The translations under genes and the position numbers were made by a program. This document shows, in pieces, positions 54,118 to 63,143 of a stretch of 64,000 bases of DNA (positions are counted from its first letter, which is position 1; every line of letters starts with the position of its first letter). Location: contig NZ_JAFLWW010000012.1 of assembly GCF_018555685.1 (NCBI RefSeq), positions 124,001 to 188,000 on the forward strand, read 5' to 3'. Origin of the DNA: Aminobacter anthyllidis (GTDB lineage: Bacteria > Pseudomonadota > Alphaproteobacteria > Rhizobiales > Rhizobiaceae). Under the pieces are notes generated by a model that did not search any database, was not told where the DNA came from, and saw only the letters and a list, made by a program, of their open reading frames with translations.

Positions 54118-54870
54118 ATGCATCGTCGTACCCTGATTAGAGGATTCATCGCGCTGGGCGTGTGCCCGATCTGCGCCCAGACCGCGCGTGCGGCCAGCGC
54201 CCATTGGGGATATGGCGGCTCGGTCGGGCCGGAGCATTGGGCCGATCTGGACACGAGAAATTTCGCCTGTTCGGCGGGCAGGCAGCAGTCACCCATCGAC
54301 ATCGCCGGCACGGTAAAGGCGGATATACCGCGCATCGACATCAGTTGGCTCAAGGGCGGCGGCAGGATGGTGAACAACGGCCACACCATTCAAATCAACA
54401 TGCCGGAAGGCAGCACCTTGACCCGCGGGAATCGCGTCTACCAACTGGCACAGTTGCATTTCCACGCGCCGAGCGAGCATCACGTGGCGGGCATGAGCTT
54501 CCCGATGGAAGCGCATTTTGTCCATAAAGACACAAAGAGCGATACTCTGGGTGTGCTGAGCGCCCTTCTTACGCCTGGCGCGACAAATATCAGCTTTGCC
54601 GGTCTCGCCAAGGTCTTCCCGGCCCGGCCCGGCGAGGAGATGGCAGTTGACGAGTTCGATCCCAACGGGCTTTTGCCGGCCTCGCTCGGCTACTGGACCT
54701 ATGAGGGATCATTAACGACTCCGCCCTGCACCGAAAACGTGGAGTGGATGGTTGCAATGGAACCGGTCGAGGTCGACACCGCAGACATCAAGCGGTTTAC
54801 GACGCTTTACGCATCTAACGCGCGGTCGATCCGTCCCTCCAATCGGCGCTTCATCCTAGGCCTCAGCTAA
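54118..54870 (+). CDS. Periplasmic alpha-carbonic anhydrase
   Basis: A 250-residue alpha-class enzyme. ATG 54118 follows AAGGAGCGAGG and begins a signal peptide (TLIRGFIALGVCPICAQTAR, cleavage near ARAASAHWGY). Zinc ligands are the two His in LAQLHFHAPSEHH and a third in PMEAHFVHKD; QSPIDIAG and EGSLTTPPCTENVEW are family marks. It hydrates CO2 in the periplasm. An alpha-carbonic anhydrase is known from the Mesorhizobium loti symbiosis island, where it is expressed in nodules; this appears to be its counterpart. No sigma-54 promoter could be found in the short upstream region, which is the end of an IS remnant. Confidence 0.93.
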   Translation: MHRRTLIRGFIALGVCPICAQTARAASAHWGYGGSVGPEHWADLDTRNFACSAGRQQSPIDIAGTVKADIPRIDISWLKGGGRMVNNGHTIQINMPEGSTLTRGNRVYQLAQLHFHAPSEHHVAGMSFPMEAHFVHKDTKSDTLGVLSALLTPGATNISFAGLAKVFPARPGEEMAVDEFDPNGLLPASLGYWTYEGSLTTPPCTENVEWMVAMEPVEVDTADIKRFTTLYASNARSIRPSNRRFILGLS

Positions 54871-55268
54871 GGTCATCGCGCGCGTCAAGCAAAACCGCGG
54901 TAACAATCGGGGGTTTCGAACAGGACGACGCCACCCTGGTGGCGCTGGCATCGACCATAATGCCCTAGGGTTCACAACAGCATGACCGGATCATGGGGAA
55001 CTTGTGGGCCGCTTGCTTGCGGAGAACTGGGTGGCGTCACCGACACCCGTACACTCCGGCCTGGATCTGCTTGATCAGAGATTGATAAATTCGACGCGTC
55101 GCTCCCGTGCTGCGAGAACCCTCCTTATACTGGACCAATTAAAATCTCCAAAAGTGGCAGTTTAGTTTGGACCAGTGAACTGCAATATTGGCTTGCAGTC
55201 AGGGAAGCGATCGTGACTGGTCGCGCCGGTCATGGATTGCTTGCGCTCGAACTGATGGAGTTGCCTGG
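54871..55268. other. Intergenic region before the B3/4-LysE-DapA operon
   Basis: About 400 bases. No gene is supported. The direct repeats at 55131 and 55168 are listed separately. A GG-N10-GC word at 55006-55020 recalls a -24/-12 promoter but has no NifA site. Confidence 0.4.
55131..55174 (+). promoter_or_regulatory. Direct repeat TGGACCA, possible MocR-type operator
   Basis: TGGACCA occurs at 55131-55137 and again at 55168-55174, in the same orientation and 37 bases apart, with a TTATAC -10-like word directly before the first. MocR-type (GntR/aminotransferase) regulators use such direct repeats. The operon starts about 95 bases downstream. Confidence 0.4.
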
Positions 55269-55958
55269 ATGTTTGTGGGTCCCATCATCGACGGTCGAAT
55301 TAAGAATATTGCATCGGGATTTAGAGCCGTGAGCGTCTACGTCGATGCCACTTCAGCTGGAGAAGGACGTTTCGATCCCCGATTGCTTGGTGAAGCCTGC
55401 GATTGCGCGTTGGCGGATGGCCCGGCTTGGGCAGAAGCTCATCTGGCGAGTTGGTCCGACGCCTACGTCGTCTTTGGCGCGAAGCCTAACCGTACGCCGT
55501 GCTCAGCCCAGGCCCTCAGAAAGCGGGTTCTGAAAGACGGCACTCTTTCGACGATCAACCCGATCGTCGATCTCTACAACGCCATCAGCCTGAAATACGC
55601 AGTCCCGGTGGGTGGAGAGAATTTTGACGCCTATGTCGGAAGACCCCACCTGACGATCGCTGACGGGAGTGAGACGTTCGACACCATGATGAATGGAGAG
55701 GCGGTCAACGATCCTCCCTTGCCCGGTGAGGTCATCTGGCGCGACGACATTGGCGTCACCTGCCGACGCTGGAACTGGCGACAGGGCACTCGAACCCGCC
55801 TGAAGACCCTAACAGGCCGGATGTGGTTCGTACTGGAGGCGTTGGAGACCATGCCGGACGATGCATTGGCAGAGGCGACGGATGCCATGGTCGGAGGGCT
55901 GAATGCCTTGATGCCTGGCTGCAAAATCGCGAGCCAAGAAATTGCCATCGCCGGATGA
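55269..55958 (+). CDS. B3/4-domain protein
   Basis: A 229-residue protein from ATG 55269 (MFVGPIIDGRIKNIASGFRA). The central part (INPIVDLYNAISLKYAVPVG and a following GGENFDAYVG) is the B3/B4 tRNA-binding-like domain of bacterial phenylalanyl-tRNA synthetase beta chain, found also as a stand-alone protein. Such proteins commonly sit in amino acid metabolism operons and may edit or bind an amino acid; the biochemical role is not known. It begins an operon with a LysE exporter and a DapA-like aldolase. Confidence 0.8.
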   Translation: MFVGPIIDGRIKNIASGFRAVSVYVDATSAGEGRFDPRLLGEACDCALADGPAWAEAHLASWSDAYVVFGAKPNRTPCSAQALRKRVLKDGTLSTINPIVDLYNAISLKYAVPVGGENFDAYVGRPHLTIADGSETFDTMMNGEAVNDPPLPGEVIWRDDIGVTCRRWNWRQGTRTRLKTLTGRMWFVLEALETMPDDALAEATDAMVGGLNALMPGCKIASQEIAIAG

Positions 55959-56042
55959 GGTTTCCGGTCAAGCGAGCGGATCCATGGCCGCCCGGGGCAT
56001 CCGGCGCGATCGATCCGATCGAGATTATCAAGGGCTGAGAGA

Positions 56043-56681
56043 ATGAATGTCGATCTCCATCAGTTGCTCATCGTCTTTGCTGCATATGTCATTGCCGCGG
56101 GGAGCCCCGGCCCGAGCAACATGCGCATTATGGGGGTTGCGATGGCGCGCGGCAGAGGTGCTGCGCTCATGCTCGCCTCCGGCGTCGTCAGCGGCTCGAT
56201 CTTTTGGGGTTTTATGGCCTCCACCGGCATCTCCGCCCTGTTGGCCAGGTACGCCCAGGCACTGCTCGTTCTGCAGGTTTTCGGGGGGCTTTACCTGCTA
56301 TTCCTCGCCTTCAGGGCGGGACGGTCGGCGCTTACGTCGAACGAGAAGCTGGCGGTGCGCGCATCGACCGACCAAGTCGCTCTTTCGCGGGGTGAGCTCT
56401 ATAGGAAGGGCCTCTTGATGCATTTGGCGAACCCAAAATCCGTGCTGGCATGGATCGCGCTCGTCACGCTGGGGATCGGCCCGAATTCATCGTGGCAGAG
56501 CATCGCGGCGATATTGGGTGGCTGCGCCATCCTAAGTGTCACGATATTCTGCGGCTACGCCATTGTCTTCTCCACACCGCCTATGGTGGCTCTGTATCGC
56601 CGCTGCCGCCGCTGGATCGAAAGTCTGTTGGCGATGTTCTTCGCGTTCGCCGGGCTGCGTATGCTGCTTTCCCGTATGTAG
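56043..56681 (+). CDS. LysE/RhtB-family amino acid exporter
   Basis: A 212-residue inner-membrane protein with about six hydrophobic helices. The N-terminal signature AAGSPGPSNMRIMGVAMARG is that of the LysE/RhtB superfamily. It should export an amino acid or related metabolite. It is the middle gene of the B3/4-LysE-DapA operon, starting 84 bases after the first gene and ending 15 bases before the third. Confidence 0.88.
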   Translation: MNVDLHQLLIVFAAYVIAAGSPGPSNMRIMGVAMARGRGAALMLASGVVSGSIFWGFMASTGISALLARYAQALLVLQVFGGLYLLFLAFRAGRSALTSNEKLAVRASTDQVALSRGELYRKGLLMHLANPKSVLAWIALVTLGIGPNSSWQSIAAILGGCAILSVTIFCGYAIVFSTPPMVALYRRCRRWIESLLAMFFAFAGLRMLLSRM

Positions 56682-56696
56682 TTTCGAAAGGAATGG

Positions 56697-57587
56697 ATGA
56701 TGACTTTGTTTCGCGGCCTGTCGGCGTTCCCCCTTACGCCAACCGATGCGGAAGGGCATGTCGACACCGAGGGTCTGGCTCGTTTTCTCGAGCGTATTCA
56801 ACGCGCCGGAGCGGACTCCATCGGCCTTCTGGGGAGCACGGGCGGTTATGCTTACCTCACCAGGGAAGAACGCAAGCGTGCCGTTCAGGCTGCCGTGGAA
56901 TGCATCGGCGGCAAAACGCCTCTTGTCGTGGGTGTGGGTGCATTGCGTACCGATGAAGCTCAGGCTCTGGCGCGCGATGCCAAATCCGCTGGCGCTGACG
57001 GCCTGCTCCTGGCACCGATGTCCTACGTTCCCCTGAACGAGGACGAAGTCTTCCAGCACTTCGTCGCGGTGGCCGAGGCGGGGGAATTGCCTTTGTGCAT
57101 ATATAACAATCCAAGCACCACGCGCTTCACATTCAGCGACGCATTGATCGCCCGGCTGTCAGAGGTGTCCAACGTCGTCGCGGTGAAAATGCCTCTGGCG
57201 GCGGATGACGATTACGCGGGGGAACTGGCACGTTTGCGGTCGATGACGCCTGACACGTTCACAATCGGATACAGCGGCGATTGGGGCGCGGCGGATGCCC
57301 TGCTTGCCGGATGTGACACCTGGTACAGCGTTGCGGCAGGTCTGCTGGCGGTCCCGGCGCTTGCGCTGACGCGTGCAGCGCAGTCCGGCGACGCGGTGGA
57401 GTCCACTCGGTTGAACCGCGCTTTCGGGCCGCTCTGGACCTTGTTCAAACACTACGGCAGCTTCCGCGTTATGTTCGTCATCGCCGACTACCTCGGTCTG
57501 GCGCACGTCCAGCCACCGCGCCCTATTTTGCCGTTGCCGGAGGACGCCGGAGATGACATTAGGCAGGCATTGGAGAAGCTCGAATAG
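56697..57587 (+). CDS. DapA-family aldolase (dihydrodipicolinate synthase-like)
   Basis: A 296-residue TIM-barrel class I aldolase. The Schiff-base lysine is in NVVAVKMPLAADD, the catalytic tyrosine in LCIYNNPSTTRFTF, and the substrate loop in LLGSTGGYAYLTREE, where genuine DapA has GTTGE; the difference suggests a substrate other than pyruvate plus aspartate semialdehyde. Many such homologues act on sugar acids or hydroxyprolines. ATG 56697 follows GAAAGGA. A decayed copy of its middle part is at 49548-49765. Confidence 0.85.
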   Translation: MMTLFRGLSAFPLTPTDAEGHVDTEGLARFLERIQRAGADSIGLLGSTGGYAYLTREERKRAVQAAVECIGGKTPLVVGVGALRTDEAQALARDAKSAGADGLLLAPMSYVPLNEDEVFQHFVAVAEAGELPLCIYNNPSTTRFTFSDALIARLSEVSNVVAVKMPLAADDDYAGELARLRSMTPDTFTIGYSGDWGAADALLAGCDTWYSVAAGLLAVPALALTRAAQSGDAVESTRLNRAFGPLWTLFKHYGSFRVMFVIADYLGLAHVQPPRPILPLPEDAGDDIRQALEKLE

Positions 57588-57629
57588 CCGAGCACAGGGC
57601 ATGCCCAGTGCAACTGCTAGTTAGGCACC

Positions 57630-57844
57630 CGGCGCGCGGGCGTTCCGCGCACCGTTCGAGATGGAAGTTGGGCGGCGCAAAATTGGATCGGGTTGGTCGC
57701 GCTTTGGCTTTGCGGTCTCTTCGGCGGTGAAATGGTCGCAACGTTATCGTGCTCCGGTAGCGCCGGGAAGATGGGCGGCCATCGCAAACGCGTTCTGCAG
57801 CCGCATCGAACTTTCATCCGCGACCAAACGACCGGAAGTAGAAT
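57630..57844 (+). mobile_element. IS630-family transposase remnant
   Basis: The frame FGFAVSSAVKWSQRYR and, shifted, GKMGGHRKRVLQPHRTFI correspond to the N-terminal HTH region of IS630-family transposases (FGVSxSxAxRWxxRYRETGS, then GKMGGHRPR). The catalytic part is absent. Frames are broken. Confidence 0.7.
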
Positions 57845-58560
57845 TTCGAGCTGATCGTAGGCCGCTCGCTGCCTGAAGAGGGTGCTCCGCGCTACATCGG
57901 TTTCGTCTATGGCTATGATCGCGAGCCGCAACGGCGCATTCTCGACCATCTCAAGAAGCAGCCCGTCCAAGCCAATCAGGATACCACCTTCATCACCGAC
58001 GGTGGGGAAGAATCGCCGACTGGTTCCATATCACCGTGCGCATCAGGATCCTTCGGCAGTTCGTGCAAGGGCTCGAAAACCAGGACGAGCAGACCGGACA
58101 GGACCTGCTCGAAACTCTGCGCAGGATCAAATGGCATCTCTGGCATGTTGACGTCTATCGGGCCCGTCACGAAATCGCCGACCTGCAATTCGACGCGTAA
58201 GGTCTCGAAACAGGCTAGCCGAACATGCGCAAGTTCCTGACCGCCATCGGCGAATTCACCAGGCCCACATCGCCTCCAACAGTGCCAGCCTGATTAATTA
58301 CGGCGAGCGTTAGCGGTCCGGAGATCGCATCTCTTCGGCCCTCGTCAAGGCCACCGTCAACGCCGTTCCAAGCGGGTCGCCAACAAACGGCAGATGCAGT
58401 GGAGCAGGATCGGCGCACATCTTCTGCTGCAAACCCGCACGCAGATCCTCGATGACCGTCCCGACGCGCTTGGCGTGCAGCCCCTCACCTCGCCCGCGCC
58501 CCGCGGTGGTTCTTGCCAAGAGACGCTCGCTCGCATCTAACGAAAACCGCCGCTGCATTT
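57845..58560 (+). mobile_element. ISKra4-type transposase remnant
   Basis: Across several frames: GRSLPEEGAPRYIGFVYGYD, REPQRRILDHLKKQPVQANQ, DTTFITDGGEE, DWFHITVRIRILRQFVQGLE, RRIKWHLWHVDVYRAR and then INYGERYRSG and VNAVPSKRVANKRQMQW. This is the C-terminal half of an ISKra4-like transposase. Frameshifts and stop codons make it inactive. It ends six bases before the nod box at 58567. Confidence 0.78.
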
Positions 58561-58566
58561 AGCTGC

Positions 58567-58614
58567 ATCCATTGTTCCGATGCGTGCTATCCAAACAATC
58601 AATTTGTTCAATCA
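58567..58614 (+). promoter_or_regulatory. nod box upstream of virA
   Basis: ATCCAT, GATG, ATCCAAACAATC and AATTT with a final CAATC are present at nod box spacing over 48 bases. The third block is a perfect ATCNAAACAATC. Only the TTTACC segment deviates (TTTGTTC). The next gene in this direction is virA, 825 bases downstream; a nod box before virA is known from Mesorhizobium loti strain R7A, where NodD and VirA/VirG control the T4SS. Confidence 0.88.
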
Positions 58615-59439
58615 GCTTCTTGAAAGCTAACCCTTGTTTGGTGGAACATGGGCTCTGGTCGTCGACGCTGGCTTAATGCAGAGGCTGCACGCAGGAGATA
58701 CAATGCACAGAGATCGCAAGCGGGTTAGCGGCATAATGGCTGGCCGACCGGTGTCATCCCCAGGCTGCTGCAGCGTGCGGCTTGTCTGTCCCTCCATGAT
58801 CTCTCGGAAGACAGTTCCGAATACTGCCGACCGGTTGCCCGCCTTGTGTGTCGCCTCGATCTCATAACCGATGGTGGGCTGCTCAATGGGCTATCCTTCG
58901 CCGGATAAGAGATGAAGTGCGAACGCTCCTCGGGGATCATGCCGATCGTACGTACGTCCTGCTTACTCTGGTCAGGCACAGAGCGCAATTTGTTGGCCCA
59001 GCTATGAAACTCTTGCCGGAAGTTAGCTCTGCCGCGTGCGTGATGGCTTGAGCGGACTGACGCAACGAAGGCTCACGAGTATTCGGTTCCTGCCGTTATT
59101 ATGACGAGACTCAACGGTACCTTCAACATCGGCGTGGTTCGACTCGCCGCGCGAAAACAGGCAAATCTCGATTGAATCCGTCACGCGGTGTCAGCCTGGC
59201 ATTGGTGCCTTCCCTTCTCAACAACTATCAAATCAGCATTCACGGATAGCCCAGTTATCGTTCTCACGTGCCGTAACGCCGTGCCTTCAGTTTCCACGTT
59301 CGCGTCGAGCTCGCGAGTGGCCAGAGTTCGGAACAGAACGTCGAAGTCTAATCGCCGCGAAATTCAACGGAGGGTCAGCGGGGCCACGGGGGCAAAGTGC
59401 GACGGTGTCTAAGCCGTCTTTATGAGGGGAGAGGTACAC
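58615..59439. other. Long leader between the nod box and virA
   Basis: About 825 bases without a gene I can support. Frames at 58634-58867 and 58848-59051 are short, have no start signal and match nothing I know. It probably is the untranslated leader of the nod-box transcript or contains a second virA promoter. The virA ribosome-binding site GGGGAGAGG lies at 59425-59433. Confidence 0.45.
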
Positions 59440-61980
59440 ATGGTTTTCCTGTTCCAGCAGCATCCGGCCGCACACCGAAGCAATGAGGAGCTAGAATTCA
59501 GATCAGACTTTCGCAAGGCGCGCACCGCGCATCAAACGCCGTTTCGTTGTGAAAAAAGGCTCAGTACCGACAACGTTTTTGTCATCGCCCTGGCGGCCTC
59601 GTTTGCGCTCTTGGTCGGGATACAGAGGCAGGACCCACAGGTCGACGAGGCGGTCCTAAGTGAACTGCGAACGATTCAGATCAACTACGCATTGCTCCAG
59701 CGCGATGTCGCCCGCGCTCGAACCGACATGGTATTGGACTTCCGCCCCGTTGATTCTACCCTCCAAGCATTGCAAAGGAACGTTACAAACTTGCAACGCC
59801 TTGCCGAGATTTCGCCCGATGAGAGCTCCGGAGCGCACTCCAGCTTGCTTGCACAGCTCAAAAAGTCCGTCGAGAACACAGAGGCTGCCATCTCGGCAGC
59901 GGCTGCGCAAAATGAGCTTCTGCAAAGCTCTCTCGTACGGTTTGCTCGCTCGGTTAATCGCCTTGAGGGGGCGCCGTCCAACAGGCTTGAACTCTCCAAG
60001 TTAATCCTTCAGTTTTCGGCCAGACCGGGATTCAGCCTCGCATCACAGATCGATCGGTCTCTCAGCCGACTTCCTCCGAGCCAGGACCAAGCCACCCACG
60101 ATGTTGTCCGCAACGGCCGCGCTATCCTGTCCGCGTTGTCGAGAGTGGACCGCGCAGCCGATCGGATCGCATCCTTTAACACGTTCGCCAAGGCCGCCGA
60201 ACTGGAGCGCGAATATCTGAAAGACTACAGCTTGGCCAGCGCGCAAGCGCAGCGCACACGACTTTTCTTTGGCTCGGTGTCCATATGCCTCTGCTTGTTC
60301 GCGATCATTCGGGCCTTCAGGCTGCATGTGCGGACGAACCGGTTGGAAAGGCGGCTGGAGCTTGAAGAGGCAATGCGTGAGATCGAAGCTCGCTTCAACG
60401 AAAGTAAAGCAAAGAACGCGTCGCCGCGCTTTTCAACCGAAGCAGCGCTCAGACTTGTTCAACGCGCTTTCGACGCGGATCAATGCGCGCTTGCTCAGGT
60501 GGATCCGAGTCTCAGCAGGCATACCGAGTGCTTTGTGACGAACACGTGCATGCGTGTCTGGAACGTCGCGCTTCTTGATGAAGTCGTTTCACTTGTCCGC
60601 GCCGGACGGCCAGTGTTTCGCGTCGTTCCGGCGGCGGAAATGGTTCGCACCGCCCTAGACACTTCCGGTGTTTGTCAAATTGTTGCTTGCAGGGCCTCCG
60701 ATCAGCAGGCTGTGGTTTGCATCCTTGTTTTTGAACGAGAGCGCTCACTCCCCTCAGCAGGCGACCTGTGGGTTCTTGCCAGTGCCATTGTGCGTTTGAG
60801 CAACCATCTTGAAATGCAACGTGTAAATGCCGAACGCGACCTTCTGGTGAGTCGATGGGAGCAGGTGGAAAGGCTGAGGACCGTCGGCACGATCGCAAGC
60901 GGCGCCACACATGAGTTCAACAATATTTTAGGCGCAATAATCGGATATTCAGAAATTGCCCAAGGTCTGGTGCGTCGCCCCTCCAGAATACGGAACCACA
61001 TCGACCAAATCATCTTAGCTGGACACCGCGCCAAGCTGATCGTTGACCAGATCTTGTCACTCAGCCGAAACCGCAAGCGCGTTGCAGTGCCTTTCAACGT
61101 CTCCGAAATTGTCATGGATCTTGCGCCATTGCTGCGGGTTACAGTTCGTGCGGGTGTTCAGTTGAACTTCAAGATCAACGAGTGGCAAACGGTGGTCGAG
61201 GGCAGCCCAACCGAGATGCAGCAGATCCTCATGAATCTGTGCAAGAACGCGTCGGAGGCTGTCTTGAACGAGGGCCGCGTCGAGGTTAGCGTTTCTCGCG
61301 CCCAGGTGTGCCATACCAAGCCGCTGGCTCAGTGCACCTTGAGACCTGGAGATTACGTTCTCCTCTCCATCAGCGACGATGGCCCAGGAATCGCAAGTTC
61401 GATACTTCCGCATGTCTTTGAGCCCTTTTTTACCACGCGCTCTCTCGTCGGCGGGACCGGGCTGGGTCTTGCTGCGGTTGACAGGCACGTGAGCGCGCTC
61501 GCAGGATGCCTAGACGTCACCTCGGTTGTTGGCCGAGGTACGCGCTTTGATATCTACTTGCCAGCCTCCGAGGAGGAGCCAGTCAGCGCTGACGTCACTT
61601 TCGGCCCATACAACGGATCACGGGCCAACGTCGGAATCATTGCAGTCGTGGAGCCCGATCCAGCAGAGTTGGAGATTCACAAGGACAATATCGCCGCGCT
61701 GGGTTATGAGCCGATCGGCTTCGCGACCTTCGAAAGTCTTTGCGGCTGGATCGAGAGCGGGAAGGCAGCTGACCTGCTGATTTTGGCGAAGACGCCTTTC
61801 CTCGAGCGAGGACGGGCAGAGTCCGTATGCCCGGCCATCATGACGGTGCCTTTCATAGTCATCGGTGACATCGACCCCATGCCGGTCACATATGACAATC
61901 AGGCCTTCGTCCTTCGGCTAGCGAGACCGGTCTCGTCCAGGACGATAGAGCATGCGATTCGTATAATGATGATGGCGTGA
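59440..61980 (+). CDS. virA: VirA-type membrane sensor histidine kinase with receiver-like domain
   Basis: An 846-residue kinase; ATG 59440 ([10 protein letters not shown]) is preferred because GGGGAGAGG lies just before it, while ATG 59422 is upstream of that site. Two membrane helices (about residues 44-60 and 272-290) bracket a periplasmic or linker region, as in VirA. The dimerisation histidine is H491 in [15 protein letters not shown]; the ATPase boxes are [21 protein letters not shown] and GTGLGLA. A C-terminal receiver-like domain follows ([15 protein letters not shown]), but where the phosphorylated Asp is expected the sequence is LLILAKTPF, so it probably cannot be phosphorylated and acts as a regulatory domain. 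It would activate VirG and so the VirB T4SS. Preceded by a nod box. Confidence 0.88.
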   Translation: MVFLFQQHPAAHRSNEELEFRSDFRKARTAHQTPFRCEKRLSTDNVFVIALAASFALLVGIQRQDPQVDEAVLSELRTIQINYALLQRDVARARTDMVLDFRPVDSTLQALQRNVTNLQRLAEISPDESSGAHSSLLAQLKKSVENTEAAISAAAAQNELLQSSLVRFARSVNRLEGAPSNRLELSKLILQFSARPGFSLASQIDRSLSRLPPSQDQATHDVVRNGRAILSALSRVDRAADRIASFNTFAKAAELEREYLKDYSLASAQAQRTRLFFGSVSICLCLFAIIRAFRLHVRTNRLERRLELEEAMREIEARFNESKAKNASPRFSTEAALRLVQRAFDADQCALAQVDPSLSRHTECFVTNTCMRVWNVALLDEVVSLVRAGRPVFRVVPAAEMVRTALDTSGVCQIVACRASDQQAVVCILVFERERSLPSAGDLWVLASAIVRLSNHLEMQRVNAERDLLVSRWEQVERLRTVGTIASGATHEFNNILGAIIGYSEIAQGLVRRPSRIRNHIDQIILAGHRAKLIVDQILSLSRNRKRVAVPFNVSEIVMDLAPLLRVTVRAGVQLNFKINEWQTVVEGSPTEMQQILMNLCKNASEAVLNEGRVEVSVSRAQVCHTKPLAQCTLRPGDYVLLSISDDGPGIASSILPHVFEPFFTTRSLVGGTGLGLAAVDRHVSALAGCLDVTSVVGRGTRFDIYLPASEEEPVSADVTFGPYNGSRANVGIIAVVEPDPAELEIHKDNIAALGYEPIGFATFESLCGWIESGKAADLLILAKTPFLERGRAESVCPAIMTVPFIVIGDIDPMPVTYDNQAFVLRLARPVSSRTIEHAIRIMMMA

Positions 61981-62102
61981 TGCCGCCGACTCGCTCATTC
62001 TATGCAAGTAATGTGAGAAGGCCTGGCAAAAGACATCGAAGCAGAACAAAACGACGCGTCGCATCACAATGGACTTATCGATCCCGAGACGTTGTGCTAG
62101 CC

Positions 62103-63143
62103 TTAGTGCTTGTTAAGAAGGTCGGCTACTGTCTCTCCCCGTCGCCGGGCATCGGCGGCGAGCCATACCTCTCCCACCTCGTACAGGTCACCTTGGGTGT
62201 GGAACGGCACAATGACGTCAACGGCAGCCGACAGCATGTCAAGAAGCGTTCGATCTTCCACAGCGGCTCCTTGCGGGCTGCTCTTGACGAGGGAAAAGAG
62301 CTTTTTGAAGCCCTGGACCGGATCAGCCCCATGGATCGTTGATATTGATCCCGCATGGCCGGAGACGACTTCGCTAAGGTAGGCCCATGCAGCATCATCG
62401 CGCATCTCGCCGAGCAATATTCGGTCAGGGCGCATGCGCAAGCTCGCTTGCAGCAGTTGCTCGGCTGTCACCGCACCTACGCCGGCTCGGTCCTTCGGAT
62501 AGAGTAACCGGACATGGTTCTCGTGCGGGATTACAAGCTCCAGCGTGTCCTCGATACTTATCAGTCTCTCTTGCGGGGGTATAGCGTTGATCAAAGTCTT
62601 GCTCATTGTCGTTTTGCCGCTTCCAGTAGGTCCGCAAAGCAGCATCGTGAGCCGTCCCGAAACACACGCTTGCAAAAACTTCTCCAAGTCACCATCGTCG
62701 TATTGCTGAAGAATAGTTTGGTCCTGCCGCTCTTGGCGCTGTTTGCGTGACCGCCATTGATTCCAACGTGAGTATTCGTAGCGAGAAGAAACTTCCTTCA
62801 GTTCGGTCACACGACTTGAAGGACGCCGTATCGTCAGGCTTACTGTTCCTGAGGGAACAGCGGGCGGCAAACAGATCTGCAGCCGCTCTCCGTTCGGCAG
62901 CTCAGTCGCACAGAGGGGGCTTTGCGGTCCGACATCTTGCTTGCGCAGCGCTCCAGCGAGGATCGCGATGTCCTCCAGATCGTTATAACCTAGTGGTAGC
63001 GGATGTTTCGTGAAGACGCCGGCTTGTCGCACAAACGCTTCCCCAGGCCGGTTGATAGCGACCTCTTCGGTCCTCGGCTCCTCAAGCCATTTCAGAACGG
63101 GGTCGAGAAGCAAACGCAATTGAGGGTCAGCCTCCGATCGCAT
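62103..63143 (-). CDS. virB11: VirB11, T4SS hexameric ATPase
   Basis: A 346-residue traffic ATPase from ATG 63143 ([20 protein letters not shown]), preceded by GGAGAG; the frame is open further upstream within virB10 but the family starts here. Walker A is [13 protein letters not shown], the Asp box [11 protein letters not shown], Walker B is [15 protein letters not shown], and the His box is [11 protein letters not shown]. Length is normal (344 in Agrobacterium). It energises secretion channel assembly at the inner membrane. It overlaps the end of virB10 by 17 bases and is convergent with virA. Confidence 0.95.
   Translation of the reverse strand: MRSEADPQLRLLLDPVLKWLEEPRTEEVAINRPGEAFVRQAGVFTKHPLPLGYNDLEDIAILAGALRKQDVGPQSPLCATELPNGERLQICLPPAVPSGTVSLTIRRPSSRVTELKEVSSRYEYSRWNQWRSRKQRQERQDQTILQQYDDGDLEKFLQACVSGRLTMLLCGPTGSGKTTMSKTLINAIPPQERLISIEDTLELVIPHENHVRLLYPKDRAGVGAVTAEQLLQASLRMRPDRILLGEMRDDAAWAYLSEVVSGHAGSISTIHGADPVQGFKKLFSLVKSSPQGAAVEDRTLLDMLSAAVDVIVPFHTQGDLYEVGEVWLAADARRRGETVADLLNKH

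Noticed and set aside
55006-55020. GG-N10-GC with TTGC at the -12 position upstream of the B3/4 gene
   Set aside because: The -24 half deviates from TGGCACG, no TGT-N10-ACA lies upstream and the gene is 250 bases away.
57637-57652. GGCACCCGGCGCGC as a possible -24/-12 promoter
   Set aside because: The TTGC half is missing and it lies in the start of an IS remnant without a gene behind it.
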